Of a stretch of DNA of 37,822 nt, positions 24,658 through 34,485 are shown piece after piece. Position 1 is the first letter of the stretch. Each line of letters opens with the position of its first letter. The stretch is from an uncultured Clostridia bacterium (GTDB lineage Bacteria; Bacillota; Clostridia; TANB77; CAG-508). The DNA is taken from the NCBI GenBank assembly GCA_944386195.1, contig CALXAD010000018.1:1-37822 (forward strand), in the 5' to 3' direction. The position numbers and the translations under genes were made by a program. The notes under the pieces are model-generated. The model had not been told where the DNA came from, searched no databases, and worked only from the letters and a program-made list of their open reading frames with translations.

Positions 24658-25434
24658 TCATATTGCATAATTTTCAATTTTATATGCTAATTCTAAAGCA
24701 AGTATTGGTACCTTAGTTTTTTTGTCAAAATTAGCCAATTGAGTTATACTTCTTTCTTCCCATTCGACAGAGTCTAAATTATCTCCTGCATAATAAAAAG
24801 TAAAATAATTTAAATTCTTATACTTACAAACTGCTGCTATTGAAGCACCTTCCATTTCTACACAAACAACTCCTTTTCTTTGAAACATTTGGATTTTTTC
24901 TTTGGTTTCCCTATAGAAAGCATCAGTTGTCCAAGTAGCTCCCTCTTTGTAATCAAATTTATACTCTTTTAATATATTTTTAAATAAGTTTTTATATTTA
25001 TCATCCAAGTTAACATATTCTGAATCTGGTAAATAATGATAACTTGTTCCTTCATCTCTATAAGCTCTATTTGGAATTATTATAGAACAATCTTCAATAG
25101 TTTTATCTAAAACTCCACAATTTCCAAAAATAATAAATGTATCAACACCATTAACATTTAAATCTTCAATATCGTTACATATCCAAGGTCCGCTAATTCC
25201 AGCCATAAACAATGATATTTCTATATTTTTATATTTCAATATATAAACTGGTCGTTTCTCTGTCAATTCTCCAACTTTTTCACATTCGAATTTTTTCACA
25301 ATATCCTTTAATAAATACTCCGAAAAAACACCAATAGCTATATGTGGTAGTTCTATACTTGAATCACGAATTCCAGTAAGATTTTTTATACCTTGTGGTT
25401 TTATGAACCCCTCTTCATTACTATAAAATATCAT
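24658..25434 (-). CDS. Nucleoside phosphorylase family protein
   Basis: 258 residues of the PNP/UDP phosphorylase superfamily, which cleave nucleosides with phosphate to a base and (deoxy)ribose 1-phosphate. LPHIAIGVFSEYL near the start, ISGPWICNDIEDL and FIIFGNCGVLD fit the phosphate/ribose pocket; ATWTTDAFYRET and GVVCVEMEGASIAAVC are the clearest signatures (the EMEG glutamates contact ribose). GGAGG precedes the ATG, and a TTGCAG/TATACT promoter is upstream. It is an intact gene in an otherwise decayed accessory segment. Whether it serves salvage or a mobile-element function is unknown. Confidence 0.85.
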   Translation of the reverse strand: MIFYSNEEGFIKPQGIKNLTGIRDSSIELPHIAIGVFSEYLLKDIVKKFECEKVGELTEKRPVYILKYKNIEISLFMAGISGPWICNDIEDLNVNGVDTFIIFGNCGVLDKTIEDCSIIIPNRAYRDEGTSYHYLPDSEYVNLDDKYKNLFKNILKEYKFDYKEGATWTTDAFYRETKEKIQMFQRKGVVCVEMEGASIAAVCKYKNLNYFTFYYAGDNLDSVEWEERSITQLANFDKKTKVPILALELAYKIENYAI

Positions 25435-25467
25435 ATTTTTTCCTCCTTTATCTTATTTTCATTAGTT

Positions 25468-25497
25468 AGTATATCATATAGCAAACTATGTCTGCAA
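25468..25497 (-). promoter_or_regulatory. Promoter of the nucleoside phosphorylase gene
   Basis: Minus strand TTGCAG (25497-25492) and TATACT (25473-25468), 18-base spacer, about 35 bases from the start. Confidence 0.55.
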
Positions 25498-26125
25498 CCT
25501 ATTTTTTGATAAAAACCATGTAAATCTCTTTGATTTATATTGCAAATATAGTTAGTTATACTATGAAAATACTAAACACACTCTATCATGCAATGTAGTC
25601 TGTTCTACAATATATCGGAATCTCAAGTTTTTACTCTTGTCCAAGTTTCTAAATCAATGCGAATAGCTATTTCAAAGAAGTTTACTATTAATTTAATACA
25701 ATAAAATAAGAAAAACATCAATGGAATTCTAGATTTAAGTTTCGGTTTTTTGTATAAATAATATTATAAAGAGTGTAGAATTATGTTATTATCATATTAT
25801 AGAATTAGTCTTATAACAGAAAAAGTTGCCATCATATATTTTTGCTTAATATACCAATTAGTCCTATTGTATAGATTAATAATGAATTTAAATTATTTAT
25901 TGATTTTAATGTTCTTATTCTAAAATTTTCAAATTTAATTTATATTCTTGCTTTTTAAATTCAAAATATTCCTTTATTCTCCACTTATTCATATATAATC
26001 TAACTATTTTTATTATATCTTCTTTACTTTTATATTTATATTACTTGCTAACATCATTGGTGCATCTGATAATACATATAAAAATAATACATTTATCCGT
26101 TTCTTCTTTTATGTTATCCGTACTC
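25498..26125. other. Gene-poor stretch in the accessory segment
   Basis: About 630 bases of AT-rich sequence with stops in all frames and no recognisable gene, RNA or repeat. The lower part (25870-26125) has composition like coding DNA on the minus strand but many stops, consistent with a decayed gene continuing the small ORF at 26126-26293. Confidence 0.5.
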
Positions 26126-26293
26126 TTATTTCACTGTACACTTTTTTCTTCTACTTGAAACATTAATTTTCTTTTTATCTTTTCTAATACTACCATTTAT
26201 AAAAGTGGGAATAACTTTTGAAAACTCACATATAAATTCAATTCTCTGTTTTAGACATTTCTCAAATTGTAGTTCTTGCTTAATTATCTTCAT
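26126..26293 (-). CDS. Short ORF, probable remnant of a larger accessory gene
   Basis: 55 residues from an ATG with a good AAAGGATGG site: starts MKIIKQELQFEKCLKQRIEF, then FSKVIPTFINGSIRKDKKK, ends KKCTVK. It is too short for the ORF listing, but the ribosome site is strong. I do not recognise it. The downstream sequence looks degraded. Confidence 0.4.
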   Translation of the reverse strand: MKIIKQELQFEKCLKQRIEFICEFSKVIPTFINGSIRKDKKKINVSSRRKKCTVK

Positions 26294-26346
26294 TTTTTAC
26301 ACCATCCTTTCATTATAATTTTAGGATGATTTTTTGCAAAATAAAA

Positions 26347-26370
26347 AACCAACCATTTTACTGATTGATT
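26347..26370 (-). terminator. Terminator at the end of the tRNA-proximal accessory segment
   Basis: Minus-strand RNA stem AAUCAAUCA/UGGUUGGUU (with G-U pairs) and a 6-base loop, followed by TTTT. It lies beyond the att-like tRNA fragment. Confidence 0.6.
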
Positions 26371-26411
26371 TTGTATCAATTCTGTTCTATTAGTTCGAAC
26401 AGAAACATCGT

Positions 26412-26464
26412 TGGTGCCGACGGCGGGACTTAAACCCGCATGGTTTCCCGTACGATTCTGGGTC
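26412..26464 (-). repeat. tRNA-Leu 3'-end fragment, middle att-like copy
   Basis: About 53 bases related to the 3' part of tRNA-Leu 29460-29542, same orientation, including CCA. It shares the T-loop C-to-T change with the copy at 23926 and differs at a few further positions in the anticodon stem-loop. With the intact tRNA and the distal copy it delimits two tandem segments (23978-26411 and 26465-29459). The following 150 bases to the next gene are non-coding; one short stretch (about 26515-26615) looks like the end of a lost minus-strand gene. Confidence 0.8.
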
Positions 26465-26621
26465 TTTTAAGGTAATTTATAGTTATTTATTTTTACCATT
26501 AAATATTGCTTTTAAAAAAACTCAAAATTTTGACCTTTTTCATATCCTTTATCTTTCCAAAATCCTGCAAGTTCTTTTGCTTTTTGAGCTTGTTCATTCA
26601 TTTTCATATATATCTTGCTCC

Positions 26622-26972
26622 TTATTTTACAAATTCATAATTATCTGTTGGTAATTTGGCTCCACTTCTCTTTAATAATTCAAACGCATCATATTCAGTC
26701 ATTCCATAAGTTTTTAAAATTTCTTTAATTTCTGGCCTTGTAGGTTCTGGTAACCTAGCCGCAAAATTAGCAAATAATTTTGGATTATCATATAAAGCAT
26801 TAATTTGAGGAAATGCAACTAATAATTTAAACCCATGTTTTTGCGCTTCTTTTACATTTTCTAGAATATATTTAAAATAATATTTCTCATTTTCCTTATA
26901 TAATTCTGCTACTTTATATTTATTCCCTGTTTTTACATCTGTCCATACTAAAAATACTAAATCCCTTTCCAT
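26622..26972 (-). CDS. Small protein paired with a HipA-like kinase
   Basis: 116 residues: MERDLVFLVWTDVKTGNKYK, YYFKYILENVKEA, then ARLPEPTRPEIKEILKTYG and DAFELLKRSGAKLPTDNYEF. From memory this kind of protein is commonly encoded next to HipA-like kinases in Clostridia, but I cannot name the family securely. The start is two bases after the stop of the HipA-like gene, so the pair was an operon. It is intact while its partner is broken. A role as a regulator or target of the kinase is inference. Confidence 0.6.
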   Translation of the reverse strand: MERDLVFLVWTDVKTGNKYKVAELYKENEKYYFKYILENVKEAQKHGFKLLVAFPQINALYDNPKLFANFAARLPEPTRPEIKEILKTYGMTEYDAFELLKRSGAKLPTDNYEFVK

Positions 26973-26974
26973 TT

Positions 26975-27695
26975 TTACACCCCATCTTTCAAATCATATA
27001 TTTTTAACATTCTTTTTCTTCTTTCTAACAAATACATTTTTAACAATTTTTTCATATCCTTGTTTATTATATCATTATCAAAATTTTCTAAAATATCATT
27101 AATATTTTTTTCATTTATATTATCCTTTATTAATTTTATATATCCTACAGTTTCGTTATAATAATTTTCTTTTATCTTTTCTAATAGTTCGAATTGTCTA
27201 ATTGGTCTTTTATTATCCCAACCTATAGCTGATTTTGATTTTGTATTTACCAATGCTTCAAATTTCATCTTATCTTTAAAGAATACACTTAAATCATTGT
27301 TATTCTCATATGCACATAATGATGAACCATTATCATATAATGGGCAAATACCAACATTTATATCATTACCATTTATTTCATACTTAATTCCCCAATTGCT
27401 ATGATGTCTATCACTATTTCCTATTAATACATCAAAAATTACTACCTTTAAAAAATCTTTAAAGTCAATTAAATGTGCTATACTTTTTTGAATCATTTGT
27501 ATAGAATATTGAGTATTTGTAAATGAATCTTGTAATTTATCTTTATCATAATATGGGTATTCTGCTAGAATAAATTCTACTCCTTCTACAAATGCAATAA
27601 TTTTAAATAAGCCACACTTTTTCACTAGCACCACTACCAAATTTTCCAGAAACTTTATCTTCTATCCAAGCATCAAAATTTTTGACTTTAAACAT
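26975..27695 (-). pseudogene. HipA-like kinase, disrupted by deletion and frameshift
   Basis: From ATG 27695 (GGAGG site) the frame begins MFKVKNFDAWIEDKVSGK, GSGASEKVWL, then stops at TAA after 30 codons. A second frame carries GLFKIIAF, EGVEFILAEYPYYDKDK and the kinase core GNSDRHHSNWG (catalytic DRH..N) with LYDNGSSL (metal-binding D), ending at 26975. Compared with intact HipA-like proteins, the expected segment of roughly 80 residues between the N-terminal strand region and EGVEFI is absent, so this is an internal deletion that also shifts the frame. No CGG is involved, unlike the other broken genes. Probably inactive. Confidence 0.7.
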
Positions 27696-27826
27696 TTATT
27701 TCCTCCAATCATTTATTTTATTTTAGAACTAATCCATGTAATTATATATGGAGTAACAACTCCTAAAATATAAAAATAATATTTTGAATTATTTCTATCT
27801 TATGTATTTCCCAAAATCTATTATTT

Positions 27827-28117
27827 TTATATGGTCTCTTTCTTTTTATTAAGATATATGGTAACAAATAATAAAACAAATATACAGATAGCAAATTCGT
27901 CTACAAGAGTATAATTTACCACATTTTTTAAAGATATTTTCAAACCTATTGCGTATCCTAATAATATTCCCCACAAAATATTTGTTTTAAAAAATAATAA
28001 TGTTTTTATAAAATTAGGCTTAAAATAATTATTTAAAATACAAATTATAGAATTTGTAATATTATTTTCTTCACTATATTCTAATCTCCAACATTGTGTA
28101 AAATTATCATATAACAA
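27827..28117 (-). CDS. Small membrane protein, start uncertain
   Basis: 96 residues from a TTG at 28117, but the frame is open upstream to about 28240 without an ATG (…FDSIQELLEYIKYLKK…), so the gene may start at a rare codon overlapping the end of the upstream gene or may have lost its start. Two hydrophobic segments (about 42-58 and 72-90) and a final KKKETI. I do not recognise it. Region 27696-27826 is non-coding. Possibly a remnant. Confidence 0.35.
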   Translation of the reverse strand: MLYDNFTQCWRLEYSEENNITNSIICILNNYFKPNFIKTLLFFKTNILWGILLGYAIGLKISLKNVVNYTLVDEFAICIFVLLFVTIYLNKKKETI

Positions 28118-28221
28118 TTTAACTATAGTACTTTTAGCAAAAGAGCATACTTTTATTTTGTCTATTTTCTTTAAATATTTTATATATTCTAATAATTCTT
28201 GTATACTATCAAATTTTTTAT

Positions 28222-29151
28222 CTAATTTTCTTTTTGTAATGCTTCCTTATTCTTCGCTCTACTCTTATAAACATTAGCCTGATTTCTACATTGTGGACTA
28301 CAATATTCAGCTTTTAAGTTTTGAGAAGCAAATGGTTTGCCACAATGTTTACACATCTTAACTGTTTTTCTTTCAGTAGTTTCATTTAGAGCAAACATTG
28401 TATCAATTGCAAGTTTTAAAGAATTAAAATTCCATTCTAAAACAGGCTTATCTTCTTTGTTCTTTCCCATTAATATTTTACAAGCAATTTTTGATAGATT
28501 AAATTTTTTTATTCTAGTATCATATATTTGCTTTGTATAAGCATCTTTGACTTTGCTGTAATTTTCTATTGCTTCAAATGTTAAATACAATGTTCTAGCA
28601 TAATGCATTATCCAAACCAAACACTCAGAATATGACCTTGAAAAAACAACTGCATACTCTGCTGGTCTATCTATAATAGCAAGTGGATTCATTTCGTTTT
28701 CAACTGATAAATCTAAAATCTCTTCTCTTGCATTTTTCTTCATAACAACTTTTTGTTTCTTTTTACATTTTAAAAATAATTCTATATATTCATCCGTTGG
28801 TAATGTTTCTTTTTCGCTAACTAAATTACCACTTGGTAAATAAACTTTATTTTGCTTAACAATATCAGTATTTAATGGTAAATATGTTAATTCTCCTAAT
28901 AAGCCATACTTTTCTACAAATTCCATAATCTTTTTATTAGATTCTTCTATATCATTTTTGTCAACACATCTACCTATCATTAAAATATTTACTAATATGT
29001 CATCTGCTAAATCAAATGGATCATACATAATAATCTTAGAATTTTCTTTTGGTGTAATATAGTGTTTTTCATCTATTTCTTTTATTTCATAACCATCATA
29101 TCTAAACCAAAAAGTCCTGAAATTTCCTTCATTATCTTTTCTCATTTTCAC
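28222..29151 (-). CDS. DUF6076-like protein with C-terminal zinc ribbon
   Basis: 309 residues, soluble. The N-terminal 260 residues have no motif I can name (FRTFWFRYDGYEI, IMYDPFDLADD, EYAVVFSRSYSE). The C-terminus is a treble-clef-like zinc motif: MCKHCGKPF, then AEYCSPQCRNQANVYKSRAK. Proteins of this build occur in accessory regions of Clostridia (from memory, DUF6076). It lies directly beside the intact tRNA-Leu att site. The role is unknown; nucleic-acid binding is plausible from the zinc motif. Confidence 0.65.
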   Translation of the reverse strand: MKMRKDNEGNFRTFWFRYDGYEIKEIDEKHYITPKENSKIIMYDPFDLADDILVNILMIGRCVDKNDIEESNKKIMEFVEKYGLLGELTYLPLNTDIVKQNKVYLPSGNLVSEKETLPTDEYIELFLKCKKKQKVVMKKNAREEILDLSVENEMNPLAIIDRPAEYAVVFSRSYSECLVWIMHYARTLYLTFEAIENYSKVKDAYTKQIYDTRIKKFNLSKIACKILMGKNKEDKPVLEWNFNSLKLAIDTMFALNETTERKTVKMCKHCGKPFASQNLKAEYCSPQCRNQANVYKSRAKNKEALQKEN

Positions 29152-29459
29152 TCTCCTAAAATTTTTTTAAAAAATTTATATGTAATACTTGATAAATATG
29201 AGCTATTGCTTTGCAATGTAATTGTTTCTCGTTAGTAATTATTACATTTACTAATTGCTAAATGCGATTAAGATATTATTATTATATGATTTTTATAGAT
29301 AATAGTCAAGTTTTGTTTAAAAATTTTAACAAAAAATCTAGTGGCTTTTTGTATCTAAAATCATCAAACAAAAATACAACCCAAAGAAAGTAGTAAATTT
29401 TATGAATAAAAAATAAAATGAAGAAACTATATCTTCATCTTCAGAAAATTAATTATTTA
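29152..29459. other. Non-coding gap next to the tRNA-Leu att site
   Basis: About 300 AT-rich bases with an imperfect inverted repeat (TTAGTAATTATTACATTTACTAA around 29230-29255) that could be an integrase or regulator site. No gene and no integrase are seen. Confidence 0.4.
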
Positions 29460-29542
29460 TGGTGCCGACGGCGGGACTTGAACCCGCATGGTTTCCCGCA
29501 CGATTTTGAGTCGTGTGCGTCTGCCAATTCCGCCACATCGGC
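29460..29542 (-). tRNA. tRNA-Leu (anticodon CAA)
   Basis: Full cloverleaf on the minus strand: acceptor GCCGATG/CGTCGGC, discriminator A and encoded CCA, anticodon stem CACGA/TCGTG with loop CTCAAAA (anticodon CAA, reads UUG), class II variable arm, and T-loop GTTCAAG. Its 3' half is duplicated at 26412 and 23926 on the same strand, so it is the integration target of the accessory segments. It reads the codon that precedes frameshift site 1 (TTG CGG), which may be coincidence. Confidence 0.93.
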
Positions 29543-29546
29543 ATAT

Positions 29547-29578
29547 TACAGTTTAAAATATAATTATCTTAAACTGTA
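29547..29578. terminator. Hairpin between tRNA-Leu and the coiled-coil gene
   Basis: Perfect 10-bp stem TACAGTTTAA/TTAAACTGTA with a 12-base loop, after the stop of the leftward gene at 29616. The T-run is poor, so terminator strength is uncertain. Confidence 0.5.
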
Positions 29579-29615
29579 AATACTTTTATATATTAACATA
29601 GATTTATAAAAATGT

Positions 29616-31940
29616 CTAGCTATTTTTTATTTCTGCATCAAATTCAAAAAGATTTATTGTTTTAATTTCTATTTTAGAAAAATCATCATTAGGGTCTTCA
29701 AACTCTACCATTTTAAACTTCATTTTATTTCTAACATTTAAATCTAGTTTAGTAATATCTACTAATATTTTAGTTGATAAATCTTGTCCAATAGGCAATG
29801 TTTTATTTTGGTTATCATAGAAAATACAATTAGTATAGCTAACAGCATTTGTTCCTTCTTTTAAATTGATTTTATAGAAGTTAATTTTATTATTTTCATC
29901 CTTTATTGCTTGATATATTTCATTTTCTGGATTTATATCAAAAACATTAATTTTATTTTCATCAATTTTATCATCTATAATTGCTTTATATACAGATATA
30001 TCTTCTGGTATAACTACTTTTGATATTGCCTTTTTTATGTTTTCTATTACACTTTCCAATGATAATTTAAATCCGATTTGTTTTGTGTTTTTGCTTATTT
30101 CTAAAATATTAAATTTATCTTTTGGTAATTCTCTATGTTTTTTATTTTTTATTTTTGATACTTTTGTACTATCTTGAAGTATACCTCCAAATATATCAAA
30201 ATCTTCATTTTCTGAAAGAGTCTTTTCATCTATTGCTTCTTTTTTTATTTCCTTTAATGCATTTTCTATATCTTTAGGCTGAAAATCATTTGTTTTTATT
30301 TTATTTATTAACGGTAAAAGTGAAGTGGTTGTAATATATAAACTATCTGTTTCATCTTTATTCAACAACTCTCTTTGCATTTTATCCATTTTATTTCCAA
30401 AATCTTCAAAATCTTCGACATAGTCAAATGTTTTTTCTATTTTTCTTATAATATTTACTTCCTCTTCCTCACCCTCTGGCAATGAAGACATTTCATCTTT
30501 ATTGCTATATTTCCAAAATTCAAATATACTCTTTTTATGGCTATCTATTTCAGCAATAAAAGCAGTTGCATTTTCTATCTTTTTTTGCATGTTTTTATTT
30601 TTTAATTTTAAACTATTAATATCCATTAAAAGATTTTTCAATTCTGTTTCTAATTTATCAATTTCCTTGTATAAATCTAATAATTCTTCTATATTATAAT
30701 TTTCTTTCTTTAATCTTCTTCTTTTTGTTGGTAATTCTTCTTCTAAATTTTCTATGTCTTCTGCATTTTCTAAATCTATATTTATTTCTTTATTTTCATC
30801 TTTAAATTTATTTTTCTTATTTTTCTTGCTATATTTAAAATAATATTTAAATTTACCAAAAAAAGACTTTTTACATTCTAAAAATGTTGAAATTTGTTTC
30901 TCTTTTGCTAAATATTCTACTTCTTGAGATGCTATCTCTATTTTCAATTTTTTTAATTTTTCTTGGTTTTCATTTATTAAATTTTCTGCATTTTCTCTTC
31001 TATCTTCTCCCAAATTATATTCATCATTAATCCATTTTGCAATATCAATATATTCTATTTTTCTATCTTCTACAAAAAATTCTATTTCTCCATTTTTACC
31101 AATATTAGTAGTAAATTTAAAATAATGTGGTAATTCTGTTTGTAAAATAAACATTGCTTTTAGCAATTTATAAAATTCTGTTGCTTCTTCTTTGCTTGAT
31201 AATTTTATTTTATATGTGCTCTTTATTTTTTGATATACTTCTGTTTCTCCAACTATTTGTATGCTTAATTCATCGTTTTTATCATATACTTCATATATCA
31301 ATGGCCAATCTTTTGTAAATAGCCACAAATAATTCTCTATATCCTCAAATTCTGATTTTTTTAAATATGTACTGCTATATTGTGCATTTCTTATTGGTAC
31401 AAATATTTTTCCTGTTCTTTTCTTTTCCAGCTGTTTTTTTACTAAAAAGAAAAATGTTGAGTAATCTGAATCTTCTGTTGGCACTAACATAAAATATTGG
31501 TCAGTATTTTCTGAATAATAAATTTGCCATAAATAATTATTCTCATATTTTACTTTAAATGGTATTTTTTTATTTAGTTTTGTTTGTTCATCAGCTATTT
31601 TTTCTACATCTTCTATTTTAAATTGATTTAACATATTTAAAAATGTTGTATGCTTTAATATATTTTCTTCTGAACTTTCATCTAAATATTCAGATATTGG
31701 ACTTGCTTTTCTATATTTTTCTTCTAATTCATCTAATCTATTTGTTGGTGAAAGTAATATTTGTATCTTTTTTATCGGTATATATCTATATTGTCTATAT
31801 TGTTTTTCATCATAAAACTTAGGTACTCTAAACTCAAGTGGTTTATAATTTTTAAATTCTTTAGGAATATTATCTAAGTCTAAAGACAAATATTCTAATT
31901 TTTCTTTTATACTCTCATTGTTTACTGTTTTTTTAGGCAA
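29616..31940 (-). CDS. Large coiled-coil protein of unknown function
   Basis: 774 residues, soluble, no signal peptide. The start is TTG 31940 (begins PKKTVNNESIKEK) with GGAGAG at good spacing; no nearby ATG has a site. Residues 1-300 are an α/β region (RQYRYIPIKKIQILLSP, YYSENTDQYFMLVPTED, FFLVKKQLEKKRTGKIF). A long coiled coil with basic insertions (about 320-480: KKLKIEIASQEVEYL, TKRRRLKKENYN, ELLDLYKEIDKLETELKNLL in part) follows, then an acidic linker and a C-terminal β-rich domain from about 640. I recognise no family. It is upstream-adjacent to the deacetylase and metG on the same strand. Structural or scaffolding role is only a guess. Confidence 0.75.
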   Translation of the reverse strand: MPKKTVNNESIKEKLEYLSLDLDNIPKEFKNYKPLEFRVPKFYDEKQYRQYRYIPIKKIQILLSPTNRLDELEEKYRKASPISEYLDESSEENILKHTTFLNMLNQFKIEDVEKIADEQTKLNKKIPFKVKYENNYLWQIYYSENTDQYFMLVPTEDSDYSTFFFLVKKQLEKKRTGKIFVPIRNAQYSSTYLKKSEFEDIENYLWLFTKDWPLIYEVYDKNDELSIQIVGETEVYQKIKSTYKIKLSSKEEATEFYKLLKAMFILQTELPHYFKFTTNIGKNGEIEFFVEDRKIEYIDIAKWINDEYNLGEDRRENAENLINENQEKLKKLKIEIASQEVEYLAKEKQISTFLECKKSFFGKFKYYFKYSKKNKKNKFKDENKEINIDLENAEDIENLEEELPTKRRRLKKENYNIEELLDLYKEIDKLETELKNLLMDINSLKLKNKNMQKKIENATAFIAEIDSHKKSIFEFWKYSNKDEMSSLPEGEEEEVNIIRKIEKTFDYVEDFEDFGNKMDKMQRELLNKDETDSLYITTTSLLPLINKIKTNDFQPKDIENALKEIKKEAIDEKTLSENEDFDIFGGILQDSTKVSKIKNKKHRELPKDKFNILEISKNTKQIGFKLSLESVIENIKKAISKVVIPEDISVYKAIIDDKIDENKINVFDINPENEIYQAIKDENNKINFYKINLKEGTNAVSYTNCIFYDNQNKTLPIGQDLSTKILVDITKLDLNVRNKMKFKMVEFEDPNDDFSKIEIKTINLFEFDAEIKNS

Positions 31941-31956
31941 GTTTTTTCTCTCCTTC

Positions 31957-32868
31957 TTATTTTATTATTTCATAGAAATTTTTTAATTCATATCCATTAT
32001 TTTTCAATGTTTCTATAATTTTAGGTAATGCATCTACTGTAACACTTTTATTTGGTGAATCATGCATCAAAATAACTACAGAATTTTTATTTTGCGTAGT
32101 CTCATTTAATCTTTTTAATTCAAAATCAACAGATAAATCATTTGTTTCTGAATCACCTGTTAATGCATTCCAATCTACATGTATAATATCATTTTGACTT
32201 AATAAATCATTTGCTTGTGATTTTATATCTGCATATGGTCCTCCTACCAATCCTCCTGGAAATCTAAATAAATGTGAATTATATTCTGGTTCACCAATTG
32301 CTTGTTTTACCGCGTCATTACAACGATTATATTCATCTAATACCGCTTCTTTTGAACTATATATCTTTGAATACTTGTGAGAGTATCCATGATTAGCAAT
32401 ATAATGACCCTCGTCATACATTCTTTTTACTAAATCTGGTCTTTTTTCAACATTACATCCTAAAACAAAAAATGTTGCTTTCACTTTATTTTGATTTAAT
32501 ATATCTAGTATTTTAGCTGTATTTTCTGATGGTCCATCATCAAATGTTAAAAATGCTCTTTTTGTATCAGACTTATATATGTTTTCTATATTTTGCCTTC
32601 CTTCTTCTGTTAATTTAGGCAATTTTGCTTGTTTTTCTTTGTCAAGCTTTGCTTGTTCTTTATTATCTTCTTGCTTTGCTTTTTCTAATTGTTCTTCATA
32701 TTCTTTGTATTCTTTATACCTACTTACGGTTTTTGAAACGAAAAATATGGCAAAAGCAATACATATAACACATATTATAATAGAAACAATGAAAAATACT
32801 TTTTTCTTATCGATTTTGTCTTTTGTATTTATTTTATATATATCTAATTCATTATTTTCATGTTTCAT
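31957..32868 (-). CDS. Membrane-anchored polysaccharide deacetylase (NodB domain)
   Basis: 303 residues. One N-terminal transmembrane helix (about 24-46) is followed by a charged linker and a carbohydrate esterase 4 domain: motif 1 AFLTFDDGPSENT (catalytic base Asp and metal Asp), motif 2 HYIANHGYSHKY (metal histidines), motif 3 FRFPGG, motif 4 IHVDWNALTGD, motif 5 ILMHDSPNKS. Such enzymes remove acetyl groups from peptidoglycan GlcNAc/MurNAc or other glycans at the cell surface. AGAGGAAAAG precedes the ATG. It lies 18 bases from metG on the same strand, probably co-transcribed. Confidence 0.9.
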   Translation of the reverse strand: MKHENNELDIYKINTKDKIDKKKVFFIVSIIICVICIAFAIFFVSKTVSRYKEYKEYEEQLEKAKQEDNKEQAKLDKEKQAKLPKLTEEGRQNIENIYKSDTKRAFLTFDDGPSENTAKILDILNQNKVKATFFVLGCNVEKRPDLVKRMYDEGHYIANHGYSHKYSKIYSSKEAVLDEYNRCNDAVKQAIGEPEYNSHLFRFPGGLVGGPYADIKSQANDLLSQNDIIHVDWNALTGDSETNDLSVDFELKRLNETTQNKNSVVILMHDSPNKSVTVDALPKIIETLKNNGYELKNFYEIIK

Positions 32869-32886
32869 ACTTTTCCTCTTATTTTT

Positions 32887-34458
32887 CTATTTTTTCATTA
32901 AATTTTTAATATATTCTATCTCCTCCTCTTGGTTTAGTCTCATAAATATTGGCTCTCCTTTTTCTATTACTTTTATATCTTTTAAACTATCATATTGTTT
33001 TAAAGATTCCCAATTCATAAGTTTTTCATCTTTTATTCCTATTTGGCGTAATATATTATCTGCTGTATCATTCATAAATGGTTTTATTAATATTGCTATT
33101 TTTCTTAAAGATTCTATTAAATGATACATTACTGATTCTAACTTCTCTTTATTCTCTTCTTTTGCTAATACCCATGGCATTGTCTCATCTATATATTTAT
33201 TTGTTCTTGAAATAAAAGTCCATATTTCTTGTAAACTATTTGCTATTTCATAATTTTCTATTTTTTCTTCAAATGCAGATATTTGTTTTAAACTAAATTC
33301 TTCTAATTCTTTATCAACATCATTTGGAGTTCCTTTATATTCTGGAACGTTTCCAGAAAAATATTTATTTACCATAGATACTGTTCTATTTAATAAATTA
33401 CTTAAGTCATTACATAAATCGAAATTATATCTTTCTACAAAACTTTCTGGTGAAAATATTCCGTCTTGTGATACAGGAACTTCTCTTAGTAAGAAATATC
33501 TAACACTATCTAGTCCATATCTTTCTACTAAATCTTCAGGATATATTACATTTCCTTTTGATTTTGACATTTTTCCATCTTTCATCGTAACCCAATTATG
33601 AACAAATATTGTTTTTGGAAGTGGCAAATCTAATGCCATTAAAAATATAGGCCAATAAATCAAATGGAATCTTGCTATATCTTTTCCTACTATTTGTAAG
33701 TCTGCTGGCCAATATTTTTTAAATAAACTATCATCTTCTGTACCATATCCTAATGCTGTTATATAGTTTGTCAATGCGTCTAGCCATACATATACCACAT
33801 GTTTTGGGTCTTTTAACACTTTTATTCCCCAGTCAAAAGTTGTTCTTGTTACACATAAATCCTCTAGACCTGGCTTTATAAAGTTATTTATCATCTCATT
33901 TTTACGATACTCTGGTTTTATGAAATCTGGATGCTCATCATAGTATTTAAGTAATCTATCTGCATATTTTTTCATGTTGAAGAAATATGCTTCTTCTTTC
34001 ATAAGCTTTACTTCTCTTCCACAATCTGGGCATTTCCCATCTACTAATTGTGTTTCTGTAAAATAACTTTCACATGGTATACAATACCATCCTTCATATT
34101 CTCCCTTATAAATATCTCCTTGTTCCATAAATCTATCAAATATTTTCTGAACAACTTTTACATGTTTTTCATCTGTTGTTCTTATAAAATAATCATAATC
34201 TATTTTCATTTTTGACCATAGCTCTTTTGCATATTCTGCCATCTCATCTACATATTTTTGAGGAGTTTTTCCTTGCTCTGCTGCTTTTTCTCCGATTTTT
34301 TGTCCGTGTTCATCTGTTCCCGTAAGTAAGAATGTATCTTCTCCTTTTAGTTTATGATATCTTTTCATACTATCTGCAAGAACTGTTGTATATGCTGTTC
34401 CTATATGAAATCTTCCACTTGGGTAATATATTGGTGTTGTTACATAAAATTTATTCAC
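32887..34458 (-). CDS. metG: Methionyl-tRNA synthetase
   Basis: A 523-residue class I synthetase charging tRNA-Met. HIGH motif in [21 protein letters not shown], one zinc knuckle in CIPCESYF and [14 protein letters not shown]-type editing region, KMSKS in [11 protein letters not shown], then the anticodon-binding helices. It lacks the C-terminal tRNA-binding (EMAP-II-like) domain that longer Firmicutes enzymes have. The start is GTG 34458 with GGAGGAG at good spacing. Uninterrupted: all sense-strand CGG trinucleotides in it are out of frame (GAC GGA, ATC GGA, CAC GGA, ACG GGA). Confidence 0.95.
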   Translation of the reverse strand: MNKFYVTTPIYYPSGRFHIGTAYTTVLADSMKRYHKLKGEDTFLLTGTDEHGQKIGEKAAEQGKTPQKYVDEMAEYAKELWSKMKIDYDYFIRTTDEKHVKVVQKIFDRFMEQGDIYKGEYEGWYCIPCESYFTETQLVDGKCPDCGREVKLMKEEAYFFNMKKYADRLLKYYDEHPDFIKPEYRKNEMINNFIKPGLEDLCVTRTTFDWGIKVLKDPKHVVYVWLDALTNYITALGYGTEDDSLFKKYWPADLQIVGKDIARFHLIYWPIFLMALDLPLPKTIFVHNWVTMKDGKMSKSKGNVIYPEDLVERYGLDSVRYFLLREVPVSQDGIFSPESFVERYNFDLCNDLSNLLNRTVSMVNKYFSGNVPEYKGTPNDVDKELEEFSLKQISAFEEKIENYEIANSLQEIWTFISRTNKYIDETMPWVLAKEENKEKLESVMYHLIESLRKIAILIKPFMNDTADNILRQIGIKDEKLMNWESLKQYDSLKDIKVIEKGEPIFMRLNQEEEIEYIKNLMKK

Positions 34459-34485
34459 TTAAATCTCCTCCTTTTTTTCTAAAAT

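Noticed and set aside
26975..27695. HipA-like gene as another CGG frameshift case
   Set aside because: No CGG is present and a segment of the protein is missing; this is an ordinary deletion.
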